DNA of 10,040 bases, from positions 1 to 10,040 of the forward strand of contig JBHHYN010000110.1 in NCBI GenBank assembly GCA_046757565.1, in the 5' to 3' direction. Position numbers and translations under genes: made by a program. This document shows positions 1 through 6,418 of this stretch, piece by piece. Every line of letters starts with the position of its first letter. The first letter of the stretch is position 1. This DNA is from JBHHYN01 sp046757565. Lineage in GTDB: Bacteria; Pseudomonadota; Gammaproteobacteria; Eutrophobiales; Eutrophobiaceae. Below the pieces are notes generated by a model that was not told the DNA's origin, made no database searches, and saw only the letters and a program-made list of their open reading frames with translations.

Positions 1-321
1 ACGGGAATGACGGGCTACTGTTTATATATCAACCCACAGATTCTGCTGAAGACCAATAATTCCTATGGGCGGCTGTGCGACGCATGTTCTCCACCGCAGT
101 AAATAATGCTCTGTATTGTCCAGGTTGGCAACGCCGCGCCGCCAGAACTTTGCTCATTGGAAAGAGTCATCTAAGGAACCTTATGATTCAATCATGGATG
201 ATTTAATTAAAGCTTCACTACATCAATCTGCTATAAACGACGGGGCCTTTTGTTGGTAAATTTGCACGCTTTCGGGTGTGCGGCGTCAGCTGGCAGAACA
301 TGACACGAGGAGGATCGATAC
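1..321. other. Left-flank region without a supportable gene
   Basis: I find no convincing gene here. Two plus-strand frames are open at the left edge: one ends at a TAA at 100-102 and one at a TAA at 57-59. Either could be the tail of a gene that starts outside the window, but both are too short to judge. Positions 183-195 hold a perfect dyad, ATGATT-C-AATCAT, which could be a regulator site. The 3' end (about 302-321) contains the ribosome binding site of the cytochrome gene. No clear -35/-10 pair stands out. Confidence 0.5.
308..315 (+). promoter_or_regulatory. Strong ribosome binding site of the cytochrome c' gene
   Basis: The sequence GAGGAGGATC lies about 8 bases before the ATG at 322. 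It is a near-complete Shine-Dalgarno match and fixes that start over the overlapping frame that opens at 276. Confidence 0.8.
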
Positions 322-780
322 ATGGCGAACACGAGACAATTCCTTGCTGCAATTTTAACTGTTTTGCTTGTCAGCATCCCGGTCAAGGGCTTCAGTCAAC
401 AGGACGAGGCCCTCATCAAGTATCGCCAGAACCTGATGAAGGGCCAGGCCGGACATCTGGGCGCCATGTTCGGGATCGTCAAAGGGGGCACAGGTCGATC
501 CACGGACCTGCCCGTTCATGCGCGTGCCCTGTATGAGTTGCTCGGTATGGTGGTGCCCGCCTTCGAGCACCGCACCTCCGGGGGCAAGACACGCGCCAAG
601 CCCGAACTCTGGAATGACTTCACCGACTTCAAGCAGAAGGCCGGCGATGCGGAGAATGCGGCCGACCAGGTACTCAAGGCCGTAGCGTCCGGTGACAACG
701 GATCCCTGGGCAAGGCGCTGGGCGCTATGGGTGAGGCGTGCAAGGCGTGTCATAAGAAGTACCGGGCCAAAAAGAAATAG
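322..780 (+). CDS. Class II c-type cytochrome (cytochrome c'/c-556 family), periplasmic
   Basis: This 152-residue protein starts with a signal peptide (about residues 1-25: positive start MANTR, hydrophobic core, likely cleavage near GFS/QQ). The mature part should fold as the four-helix bundle of cytochrome c'. The single heme site sits almost at the C-terminus, as is diagnostic for class II: C140-K-A-C143-H144, followed by a lysine-rich tail. Near the mature N-terminus is YRQNLM (residues 34-39), the family's first-helix signature. Met39 is where low-spin c-556 members place their sixth heme ligand, so the protein may be low-spin rather than a gas-binding c'; this part is inference. Length is normal for the family. 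It acts in the periplasm, in electron transfer or NO/CO binding. The next cytochrome gene follows after 51 bp on the same strand, so the two are probably co-transcribed. Confidence 0.9.
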   Translation: MANTRQFLAAILTVLLVSIPVKGFSQQDEALIKYRQNLMKGQAGHLGAMFGIVKGGTGRSTDLPVHARALYELLGMVVPAFEHRTSGGKTRAKPELWNDFTDFKQKAGDAENAADQVLKAVASGDNGSLGKALGAMGEACKACHKKYRAKKK

Positions 781-787
781 ACGTTAC

Positions 788-801
788 CGGCCTGCAGGCC
801 G
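788..801. repeat. Perfect 14-bp GC-rich palindrome between the cytochrome genes
   Basis: CGGCCTGCAGGCCG is fully self-complementary and begins 8 bases after the stop codon of the first cytochrome gene. No T-run follows, so it is not a standard intrinsic terminator. It may be an mRNA-stabilising or processing hairpin, or simply a chance GC palindrome. Confidence 0.4.
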
Positions 802-831
802 CGTAGGATTGGTTCATCCGGGTAGTTCGTT

Positions 832-1737
832 ATGCGGCAACCAGGCAGTTATCTGATCGTTCTACTTGGCGTAGCTGTGTTCACGACTCGCGGGTTGGCC
901 GGGGAAAACCCGGCAGCGCACGGTGAATACCTGTTTCGTGCCGCCGGTTGCGCCGCCTGTCATACCGACAAGGAACACGGGGGTCCTGTTCTGGCGGGAG
1001 GACGCCGTATCGACACCCCCTTCGGCATCTTCTATTCACCGAATATCACGCCCGACCAGCGCCACGGTATCGGCGCCTGGAGCAGTGAGCAATTCGTCGC
1101 CGCACTGCGTCATGGCGTCAGTCCACAGGGGCAGCGCTACTATCCCGTGTTCCCCTACCCTTCCTATGCCGCCATGCGACGCGCGGACATGCTGGCGTTG
1201 TGGGCCTACCTGCAAACAGTGCCGACCGCAGCGCGGGCGAACCGGCTGCATCAATTGCCCTGGTATCTACGGACACGTCTGCTCAACCGCCTCTGGCAAT
1301 TCGCTTTTTTCCGCACCCGGACCTACCGGGATAATCCCGCCCGGTCGCCCTCATGGAATCGCGGCGCCTATCTCGTCCAGGCGTTGGCGCACTGTCCGCA
1401 ATGCCATACGCCCCGTACGCCGTTCGGCTCACTGGACTTGAGAAAACCGCTGGCCGGGACCAAAACCGGTCCCGACGGCGATTCCGTACCGAATATCACG
1501 CCGGATCTGTCGACGGGGATCGGGTCATGGAGCCGTAGCGAACTGCGGGAATATCTGACCAGCGGACTGATGCCGGACGGGGACACCGCCGATGGCCTGA
1601 TGGCAGAGGTCATCGATGACGGGCTCAGCTACCTGCGCCGTGACGATGTCGATGCCATCATCACCTACCTGCGCTCGCTCAAACCTATTCGCAATCAGGT
1701 GCGCGAAGAGTCGAGTGATGCCGGCGATGAATTTTGA
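832..1737 (+). CDS. Diheme c-type cytochrome, periplasmic electron carrier
   Basis: This 301-residue protein begins with a signal peptide (about residues 1-23, cleavage near GLA/GE) and carries two class I cytochrome c domains. The heme sites are C40-A-A-C43-H44 and C188-P-Q-C191-H192. Each domain has the same block downstream of its heme: PNITPD followed by GIGxWS (about 70-84 and 220-234), showing an internal duplication. This layout is typical of the cytochrome subunits of membrane-bound sugar, alcohol and aldehyde dehydrogenases and of related soluble diheme cytochromes. No such dehydrogenase lies in the window. Methionines such as Met247, in a GLMPDG context, are candidate distal ligands. 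There is no C-terminal membrane anchor. The start ATG has only a weak ribosome binding site (GGGTAG). The gene follows the cytochrome c' gene by 51 bp, which suggests that the two products share an electron-transfer route. Confidence 0.88.
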   Translation: MRQPGSYLIVLLGVAVFTTRGLAGENPAAHGEYLFRAAGCAACHTDKEHGGPVLAGGRRIDTPFGIFYSPNITPDQRHGIGAWSSEQFVAALRHGVSPQGQRYYPVFPYPSYAAMRRADMLALWAYLQTVPTAARANRLHQLPWYLRTRLLNRLWQFAFFRTRTYRDNPARSPSWNRGAYLVQALAHCPQCHTPRTPFGSLDLRKPLAGTKTGPDGDSVPNITPDLSTGIGSWSRSELREYLTSGLMPDGDTADGLMAEVIDDGLSYLRRDDVDAIITYLRSLKPIRNQVREESSDAGDEF

Positions 1738-1746
1738 TTCGATGGT

Positions 1747-1789
1747 CCTGTTCCCCGGCACAACCATCCGGAATGGGGGACAAGACAGG
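1747..1789. terminator. Possible hairpin in the convergent intergenic gap
   Basis: The gap between the convergent cytochrome and methyltransferase genes holds an interrupted inverted repeat: CCTGTTCCCC (1747-1756) against GGGGGACAAGACAGG (1775-1789), with CCTGT/ACAGG and TCCCC/GGGGA pairing. It is well placed as a bidirectional transcription stop. It lacks a T-run on either strand, so an intrinsic terminator is only a possibility. Confidence 0.35.
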
Positions 1790-1791
1790 TT

Positions 1792-2670
1792 CTACATATA
1801 CAGTTTGCGTAATCGTCTCAGAGCGTCGAATCCGGTAAGTTCGATAACCTCCTTAAAAGCCTGAAAAACAGGATTGTCCTCATGCAATATCTGAAAATCC
1901 TTCCACGGAGTGGACAATACATAATCAAACCCGTTGGACACGACGTGTGTGAGGAAGGCGCTTTCCAACTGTAGTTTCATTTGTTGCCCCCCTATCTCTC
2001 TCTCCGGCAATTGCGCCGTAAGATTCGATAGTCCGCCCGACATATGAATCCCCTTAAGATCAGGATCAGACCTGATCAGTTTTACACATTCGATAGTGTT
2101 CCTTGTCAGTCCCTCAGTATCCGAAGAAAGCGTATTAATGGCCACATCGATAATGAGATCATCAAGTGATAAATCGGAATCGGCGTGCAACAGTCTGTTC
2201 ACCATTCTCTTTGTCACCGTATGCTTGTCCTGTGCAGTCTTGACCTGTCTGGTTGTGCCGTCCTGCAACGCTTCGGAAATCATCACGATAACTTTGCACG
2301 GGCGAATTTTCAAAAGTTCAATCATTTCCTGGCGCGTCTCCGCAATGGAATTGATCAAGGGTTTATTACCCCCGGCCTTTTCCTGATCATACGTTGCCAG
2401 GCAGTTTTCCTGCACTTCAACATTGGGGAAGTCGAATGCCAGAGGAATGTCTACGACGGCCTGAACACCTTTGATAATTTCCCTCATAAATTGAGGATCA
2501 TCCCTGGCGCGTTGACCAACATTGAGATTCAGACAGGCAGCCCCGGCATCTTTCTGTTTGACCGCCAATTCCTGGATAGCCTCGATATCCCCGGTATCGA
2601 ACAGTTTCTTCGTGCTCTTGAACCCCTGGTCGATTCTTTCACCGATAATTCGAAGGTTTGAAATTGTCAT
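1792..2670 (-). CDS. Pterin-binding methyltransferase, methylcorrinoid to tetrahydrofolate (AcsE/MtgA/MetH-pterin-domain family)
   Basis: This 292-residue protein is a TIM-barrel pterin-binding methyltransferase. Family landmarks are in order: GERID near the N-terminus (residues 10-14), the barrel strand LNLNVG (47-52), LAFDFPN with Asp80, PLINS (104-108), IID with Asp175, and GGLSN with Asn216. Asp80, Asp175 and Asn216 line up with the pterin-contacting Asp75, Asp160 and Asn199 of the acetogen AcsE enzyme as I remember its sequence. The enzyme is therefore predicted to be active on folate and not a dihydropteroate synthase. The inferred reaction is transfer of a methyl group between the neighbouring corrinoid protein and tetrahydrofolate, in the cytoplasm; during catabolism the direction would be towards methyl-THF. 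It is the last gene of the operon, 48 bp after the UroD-family gene. Its ribosome binding site is weak. Full length for the family. Confidence 0.88.
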   Translation of the reverse strand: MTISNLRIIGERIDQGFKSTKKLFDTGDIEAIQELAVKQKDAGAACLNLNVGQRARDDPQFMREIIKGVQAVVDIPLAFDFPNVEVQENCLATYDQEKAGGNKPLINSIAETRQEMIELLKIRPCKVIVMISEALQDGTTRQVKTAQDKHTVTKRMVNRLLHADSDLSLDDLIIDVAINTLSSDTEGLTRNTIECVKLIRSDPDLKGIHMSGGLSNLTAQLPEREIGGQQMKLQLESAFLTHVVSNGFDYVLSTPWKDFQILHEDNPVFQAFKEVIELTGFDALRRLRKLYM

Positions 2671-2718
2671 ATTTTACCGGTTGCCCTCTGTTTCGGGATG
2701 ATGGGAGCAAGGCTGATC

Positions 2719-3960
2719 CTAATTGGCGTATTTTCTGACAGAGCCGGCCATTGCCACCACATTCTCCACTTTCGCCTCGTCCGTAATACCGATAGCACCG
2801 TCGAGAATGAAGCCCCCACCTTTGCCGACCTTTTGAATGAGGTTACGGCAATACTCGTCCACGTCATCCGGGGTACCCGTGTTCAACAAGGAGGTCGGGA
2901 CATTCCCACGCAGACAGACGATGTCCCCGAGCACTTCCTTGGCCTTGATTATATCGGTCCGCTCAAACCAGTAAATGGCCTTACCCGGAGGGATATCGGC
3001 GATGATCTCAAGACGTGAAGTGCAATCCCCTTCCCACAGGATGTTGGGCACCAGATCCCGCTCGATCAGGTACATGATGACGTTTTTCAACTCCGGCCAG
3101 TAGAAGGTGTTGAATTGATCCGGTGACATAAAACCATCCAGTCCCCAATGCAGCGGCATGAATACATAGCGGCAACCAGACTTCCTGGTCGTGGCCTCGA
3201 CATTTCTGAGTAGTAATACCCGCGCCTTGGCCATGGCCTCCAGCAGCTTGTCCCTGTTCTGGAACATATCGATCATGCAGCCCTTGGAACCGCGCAGAAA
3301 ATCTGAAAACAGATCGTATGGCGCCTTGGTAAACGCGCCATCGATGAGGGGATAGCCTGCGTCCTTCATGTCATGCATGTAGGTCCCCATTTGCCGGAGT
3401 GTATAGGCCGTCTTCTCTCCGACTTCAAACAGGCGCTGCATCCCTGCCTGAAATACCGGGTTGGCAAAACCGCTGGCGGCCGCGATCAAATCCCACTCGG
3501 CAGTAGCCGGGAAATCCGGAAACTGTTCCAGTATCCCGTAGGCGCCGGCCAGACGCGGCAGATACTTCTTCAGATAGAATCCGGTGGGATCAAACAGATA
3601 TTCATCGTACTCATCAGCGGTCATGAATTCCTGATCGAGATACTGGAAAGTGGCATTGGCGTCTGTGCCGTGGCCCGGCCAACGCATCGGTTTGAAGTCC
3701 AGTCCTTCCAGGGTGTGGCCAAAGGCGAATAACAGGGCTGAATAGGCATCGGGTTGCAGCATGTCGATTGCCTGCTTGCTTACCTCGATGTATTTGTCTA
3801 CGTCGAACATTATGTCCTGAATCGTGAATCCCTGCAGTCTGGCTGCCCAGAATGTAGAGAAATAGACAAACGGCACCCGGTCTGTCTCGTGCAGGCTGAT
3901 GGCATCTTCGATGCGTTGGCTGCGCTCGTCAAACAGATGTATATTATTGTTATCGTTCAT
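2719..3960 (-). CDS. UroD-superfamily corrinoid methyltransferase (MtaA/CmuA-related)
   Basis: I place the start at the ATG at 3960, giving 413 residues. It overlaps the corrinoid gene's stop as ATGA and has GGGAG about 10 bases upstream. A longer start at 3990 would add ten residues and overlap further. The protein belongs to the uroporphyrinogen decarboxylase superfamily but is longer than HemE and sits beside a corrinoid protein, so a methyltransferase role is far more likely than heme synthesis. The C-terminal half carries the family's conserved stretch: HWGLDGFMSP (271-280), LWEGDCTSRLE (308-318), RTDIIKAKE (334-342) and CLRGNVPTSLL (349-359). MtaA/CmuA enzymes use a His-x-Cys pair plus a distal Cys for zinc. 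Here the local motif is W309-E310-G-D-C313, so the classical pair is missing. The inferred role is substrate demethylation onto the corrinoid protein. The substrate is unknown. Confidence 0.82.
   Translation of the reverse strand: MNDNNNIHLFDERSQRIEDAISLHETDRVPFVYFSTFWAARLQGFTIQDIMFDVDKYIEVSKQAIDMLQPDAYSALLFAFGHTLEGLDFKPMRWPGHGTDANATFQYLDQEFMTADEYDEYLFDPTGFYLKKYLPRLAGAYGILEQFPDFPATAEWDLIAAASGFANPVFQAGMQRLFEVGEKTAYTLRQMGTYMHDMKDAGYPLIDGAFTKAPYDLFSDFLRGSKGCMIDMFQNRDKLLEAMAKARVLLLRNVEATTRKSGCRYVFMPLHWGLDGFMSPDQFNTFYWPELKNVIMYLIERDLVPNILWEGDCTSRLEIIADIPPGKAIYWFERTDIIKAKEVLGDIVCLRGNVPTSLLNTGTPDDVDEYCRNLIQKVGKGGGFILDGAIGITDEAKVENVVAMAGSVRKYAN
3957..3960 (-). other. ATGA stop/start overlap, translational coupling
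   Basis: Read on the minus strand, ATGA joins the start of the UroD-family gene (ATG) with the stop of the corrinoid gene (TGA). Such overlaps usually mean that ribosomes re-initiate on the second gene. This supports the shorter start of the downstream protein. Confidence 0.75.
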
Positions 3961-4610
3961 GACTCCGTTACTCCCACCCACTGTTTGCACTGTTTTACCG
4001 CCTGCATGGCATTCAGACCAAATGCATCCGCGCCGGTATAGTTACAGACCATATCATCCACCTGGCCACCGCCGATCATGATGTTCACCTGTTCACGCAG
4101 ACCTGCCTCACTGATTGCCTCGATGGTTTCCTTCATGGAATCAAAGGCCAGGGTCAGGAACCCGCTCAATCCCACGACGTCGGGCTGGAACTCACGAATA
4201 GCATCCAGGAATACCGGTATCTGCACATCGATACCAATGTCTTTTACTTCGAAGCCGTTGACATCCAGCATGAAGGTAACGATGTTCTTACCGATGTCAT
4301 GCAGATCCCCTGCAACCGTACCGATCAAAACCTTGCCATGTTTTGCCTGTGCCCCCCCACCCGTGTTCGAGAGACGCGGTTTGACCAGTGCAGAGATACG
4401 TTCAAGCATGTCGCCAGCGAGCATCAGTTCGGGCACAAAATACTCCTGTGCCTCAAATTTCCTGCCAACAATATCCATGGCCTGCCGGCATACATCCAGA
4501 ATTACTGTCGGCGTTGTCCCCGCATCCAGCATTTCAGCAGTCAATTGGAGCGCTTCTGCAGACTTCATTTCAACAATGAAGTCAACAAGTTTCCGTTCAT
4601 CGCTACTCAT
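3957..4610 (-). CDS. Methyltransferase corrinoid (B12-binding) protein, MtaC/MtbC/MtgC type
   Basis: I choose the ATG at 4610 (217 residues) because GGGGTGAT, an excellent Shine-Dalgarno match, lies just upstream. A GTG at 4619 would add three residues but falls inside that site. Residues 1-85 form the helical cap domain, including the F-V-P-E-L-M-L-A-G-D-M stretch (58-68). Residues 90-217 form the Rossmann-like B12 domain. The base-off signature D102-L-H104-D-I-G107 supplies the cobalt-ligating histidine. GLSGFLT (147-153) and GGGQ (180-183) match the positions of the family's SxL and GG motifs that embrace the nucleotide tail. The protein is the cytoplasmic methyl carrier between the UroD-family methyltransferase and the folate methyltransferase encoded immediately downstream. 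The ATGA overlap with the next gene suggests translational coupling and fixed stoichiometry. Size is standard for the family. Confidence 0.95.
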   Translation of the reverse strand: MSSDERKLVDFIVEMKSAEALQLTAEMLDAGTTPTVILDVCRQAMDIVGRKFEAQEYFVPELMLAGDMLERISALVKPRLSNTGGGAQAKHGKVLIGTVAGDLHDIGKNIVTFMLDVNGFEVKDIGIDVQIPVFLDAIREFQPDVVGLSGFLTLAFDSMKETIEAISEAGLREQVNIMIGGGQVDDMVCNYTGADAFGLNAMQAVKQCKQWVGVTES

Positions 4611-4633
4611 AAATATCACCCCTTTTTTCAGAT

Positions 4634-4655
4634 GTTACTTTCCCGTTGCTTTCCC
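4634..4655 (-). repeat. Tandem 11-bp direct repeat upstream of the corrinoid gene
   Basis: On the minus strand the sequence reads GGGAAAGCAAC immediately followed by GGGAAAGTAAC, two 11-base units that differ at one position. The array ends 23 bases before the ATG of the corrinoid gene. Eleven bases is one helical turn, as expected for a protein binding side by side, but an RNA-level role or chance is also possible. Confidence 0.5.
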
Positions 4656-4660
4656 TTATC

Positions 4661-4694
4661 CACTGTTTCTCATATTTTCTATCGGGGAACAGTG
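4661..4694. repeat. Inverted repeat (hairpin) in the gap before the corrinoid gene
   Basis: The arms CACTGTTTCTC (4661-4671) and GGGGAACAGTG (4684-4694) pair over 11 positions on the plus strand, counting two G-T pairs, with a 12-base AT-rich loop. On the transcribed (minus) strand the outer 7 bp are perfect and two inner positions become C-A mismatches. It could be an operator, or a processing structure that separates expression of the methyltransferase half from the dehydrogenase half of the operon. Confidence 0.45.
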
Positions 4695-4749
4695 ATGAAG
4701 CCGGACGTGCTCAGCAGTTGTTCAGTCTCATTTCCCGGCCCGGCTTCAT
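4695..4749. repeat. Perfect 10-bp inverted repeat flanking 35 bases, next to the dehydrogenase stop codon
   Basis: ATGAAGCCGG (4695-4704) is exactly complementary to CCGGCTTCAT (4740-4749). The right arm abuts the stop codon of the dehydrogenase at 4750. The loop is 35 bases and no T-run follows on the minus strand, so it is not a standard terminator. Together with the next repeat it makes two stem-loops back to back in this gap. Confidence 0.45.
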
Positions 4750-5637
4750 TCAATCCCACCATAAGCCACTTGCCCGAGCCTGATCACGCGCTACCACCGC
4801 CCAGTCGAGTCCACCTTCTCCGTGGGCGATTGCCCCCAACAGCCGGTCGCGCAAGACATTAGCGCTGGGCAAAGGCATCTCCGCCAACTCGGCCGCAGCC
4901 AGCGCCAGGTTGACATCCTTCAGTCCAATCAGCGCCGTTGCACCAATATTATCGTATGCCTCGTCAATAATTAGCTTCCCGTAGACCTGGTATGCCGGCG
5001 CGTTAAACAGTCCTCTGGTAAGCACCCCGTGGAGTAATGCCGGTTCGACACCCAGTTTATGAACCATTGCAAAAGCCTCACCCATTACTTCAATGGCGCA
5101 GCCGAGGACAAAATTATGTGCGACCTTCACCACAGTTGCTGCCTGTGGATCACTGCCTGCCTGGAATATCTGCTTACCCAACGCCCCGAACAGCGGTTGC
5201 AGGCGTTTTAATGCATTGGAAGGTCCACCTGGAATGATCCTAAGTTCGCCTGCTGCAGCAAGATCGGGGCGGCCTAATACAGGTGCAGCGACAAATATTT
5301 GGCCTGCTTTCGTGTGTGAGAGGGTAAGGGCTCGGACCAAATTAACACCATGGGTACCCATGGCCATATGAATTGCCCCTTTTTCCATCGACGCAAGCAG
5401 GCCGCGATCCGAATAGACAACATCTTCAAGGGAAAGGTCACCAGGCAACATGGTAACGACGACCTCCCGGTTTTTAGTCGCCTCAGCTACCGAACCCGCA
5501 ACGATTGCACCGGCCTGCTGCAGTGATTTCGCCTTCTCAGCCACTTTATGGTACACAACGAGTTCATGGCCTGCATCGAGAATTCGCCTGGCCATGCCTT
5601 GGCCCATACGCCCCAGTCCGATGAAAGCAATTTTCAC
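4750..5637 (-). CDS. NAD(P)-dependent beta-hydroxyacid dehydrogenase family oxidoreductase (3-hydroxyisobutyrate dehydrogenase-like)
   Basis: The start is a GTG at 5637, with AGGAA 8 bases upstream, and the protein starts directly on the dinucleotide-binding strand. The Rossmann motif GLGRMGQGM occupies residues 7-15. The substrate-binding stretch AAPVLGRPDLAAAGEL (117-132) corresponds to the family's DAPVSGG region, but in the APVLGRP form seen in succinic semialdehyde/glyoxylate reductase-like members (GLYR type). The catalytic lysine is K171 in KVAHN, with N175 following at the expected spacing. LKDVNLAL (239-246) is the conserved C-terminal motif with K240 and D241. Length (295) is typical. 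It should interconvert a small hydroxy acid and an aldehyde or keto acid in the cytoplasm. It lies 40 bp after the GntR gene, in a catabolic operon, and might reduce a semialdehyde made from the demethylated substrate. The exact substrate cannot be read from sequence. Confidence 0.87.
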   Translation of the reverse strand: MKIAFIGLGRMGQGMARRILDAGHELVVYHKVAEKAKSLQQAGAIVAGSVAEATKNREVVVTMLPGDLSLEDVVYSDRGLLASMEKGAIHMAMGTHGVNLVRALTLSHTKAGQIFVAAPVLGRPDLAAAGELRIIPGGPSNALKRLQPLFGALGKQIFQAGSDPQAATVVKVAHNFVLGCAIEVMGEAFAMVHKLGVEPALLHGVLTRGLFNAPAYQVYGKLIIDEAYDNIGATALIGLKDVNLALAAAELAEMPLPSANVLRDRLLGAIAHGEGGLDWAVVARDQARASGLWWD

Positions 5638-5677
5638 AGCGCCGGTTCCTGTTACGATATTGCGTGTGGGAATGCCA

Positions 5678-6382
5678 TCACTTCAGGCTACCACTGGAGA
5701 GAACGATATCGGCGGTTACCTGGTAATGGGCGACAAGAAGTTTGACCGCCTCATCAGCATCTCGATCAAGTACGCTACCGTAAAGAGCACGGTGCTCGTC
5801 CAATTCATGCCGTTCCCGGTATTCGACCACCGCCGCAAGGTTCCGGTAACGTAATGTCAGTTCAAACAGTTGAGCGCAAAAGCCCAGCAATATGTTGGAA
5901 TTACAGGCCGACAACAGCGACAAATGAAACTCGCGATGTTTGTCCTCCCACTCCGTCGAAGTATAAGCGGCGGGATCATCCTTGGAACGGGTAACGCGAG
6001 AGAGCCAATAATAAGCCAGCACAATCCGCTCTTCCCAACTGCTATCGCCATGTTTGATCGATTCGCGCAGGGCAACCTCTTCCAGCCAGCAGCGTGTCCT
6101 GATCAATTCCAGCAACTCAGGGATACCGGCTGGTGATACATGAAATCCCCGGTTTTCCTCGCGCACGACCATGCCGTTTACCAGTAACCGGTTCAGGGCC
6201 TCGCGGATCGGGCTGTTACCGGCATCGTAATGGTTCTTCAGTTCGTGCAGACGCAGTTTAGTGCCGGGTTGCAACTTGCCGGACAGAATATCAGCCCGGA
6301 GTTGTTGGTAGACCGTGGAGGCCAGTGTCTCATTGCCGCCTTCCGGCTTCTGCACAGCTATCATTGATACAATTTTGTTCAT
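5678..6382 (-). CDS. GntR-family transcriptional regulator, FCD (FadR/CsiR-like) subfamily
   Basis: This 234-residue protein has an N-terminal winged helix-turn-helix (about residues 18-84: LRADILSGKLQPGTKL, then SPIREALNRLLVNGMV and the wing REENRGFHVSP) and a C-terminal all-helical FCD ligand domain (about 90-225). The FCD metal/ligand motifs are visible: HREFHLSLLSAC with H149 and H153, then H197 and H219. The H-x-x-F-H-x-x-L form resembles CsiR-type members rather than the D-x-x-F-H form. Such proteins usually repress an operon for a small carboxylic acid and release DNA when the acid or an intermediate binds. The gene lies inside the operon, 36 bp after the D-malate/tartrate dehydrogenase gene, and a perfect palindrome in that gap is a likely autoregulatory operator. 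No clear ribosome binding site precedes the ATG at 6382, so the start is uncertain; Met7 is an alternative. Confidence 0.92.
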   Translation of the reverse strand: MNKIVSMIAVQKPEGGNETLASTVYQQLRADILSGKLQPGTKLRLHELKNHYDAGNSPIREALNRLLVNGMVVREENRGFHVSPAGIPELLELIRTRCWLEEVALRESIKHGDSSWEERIVLAYYWLSRVTRSKDDPAAYTSTEWEDKHREFHLSLLSACNSNILLGFCAQLFELTLRYRNLAAVVEYRERHELDEHRALYGSVLDRDADEAVKLLVAHYQVTADIVLSSGSLK

Positions 6383-6384
6383 AA

Positions 6385-6405
6385 GATAATTATCAATCTT
6401 GATAA
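6385..6405. promoter_or_regulatory. Candidate GntR operator: overlapping palindromes before the regulator gene
   Basis: TTATCAA-TC-TTGATAA (6390-6405) is a perfect 7-bp inverted repeat with a 2-base spacer. It overlaps a second perfect palindrome, GATAATTATC (6385-6394), so the half-site TTATC occurs three times in alternating orientation. The site lies 3-23 bases before the regulator's start codon, where binding would block its expression. Size and symmetry fit operators of FCD-type GntR regulators. A related imperfect palindrome occurs at 9844-9862. Confidence 0.6.
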
Positions 6406-6418
6406 AAAATATGGAACA

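Noticed and set aside
1..102. C-terminal end of a gene entering from the left (frames ending at 59 or 102)
   Set aside because: Both frames are short, compete with each other and show no recognisable motif, so neither can be called from this window.
276..536. Small plus-strand frame overlapping the first cytochrome gene
   Set aside because: It is out of frame with a protein that has a signal peptide, heme motif and strong ribosome binding site, and shows no features of its own.
1792..2670. Dihydropteroate synthase (FolP)
   Set aside because: The fold is shared, but GERID, PLINS, GGLSN and the three pterin residues follow the methyltetrahydrofolate methyltransferase pattern, and the neighbours handle methyl-corrinoid.
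2719..3960. Uroporphyrinogen decarboxylase (HemE) for heme synthesis
   Set aside because: The protein is longer than HemE, lies between a corrinoid protein and a folate methyltransferase gene with an ATGA overlap, and its conserved blocks fit the methyltransferase branch better.
4611..4749. Cobalamin riboswitch upstream of the corrinoid gene
   Set aside because: The gap is short for this element and I see no convincing B12 box on the minus strand; the visible repeats do not form the known core.
4695..4749. Intrinsic terminator after the dehydrogenase gene
   Set aside because: The perfect 10-bp stem has a 35-base loop and is not followed by a T-run on the minus strand.
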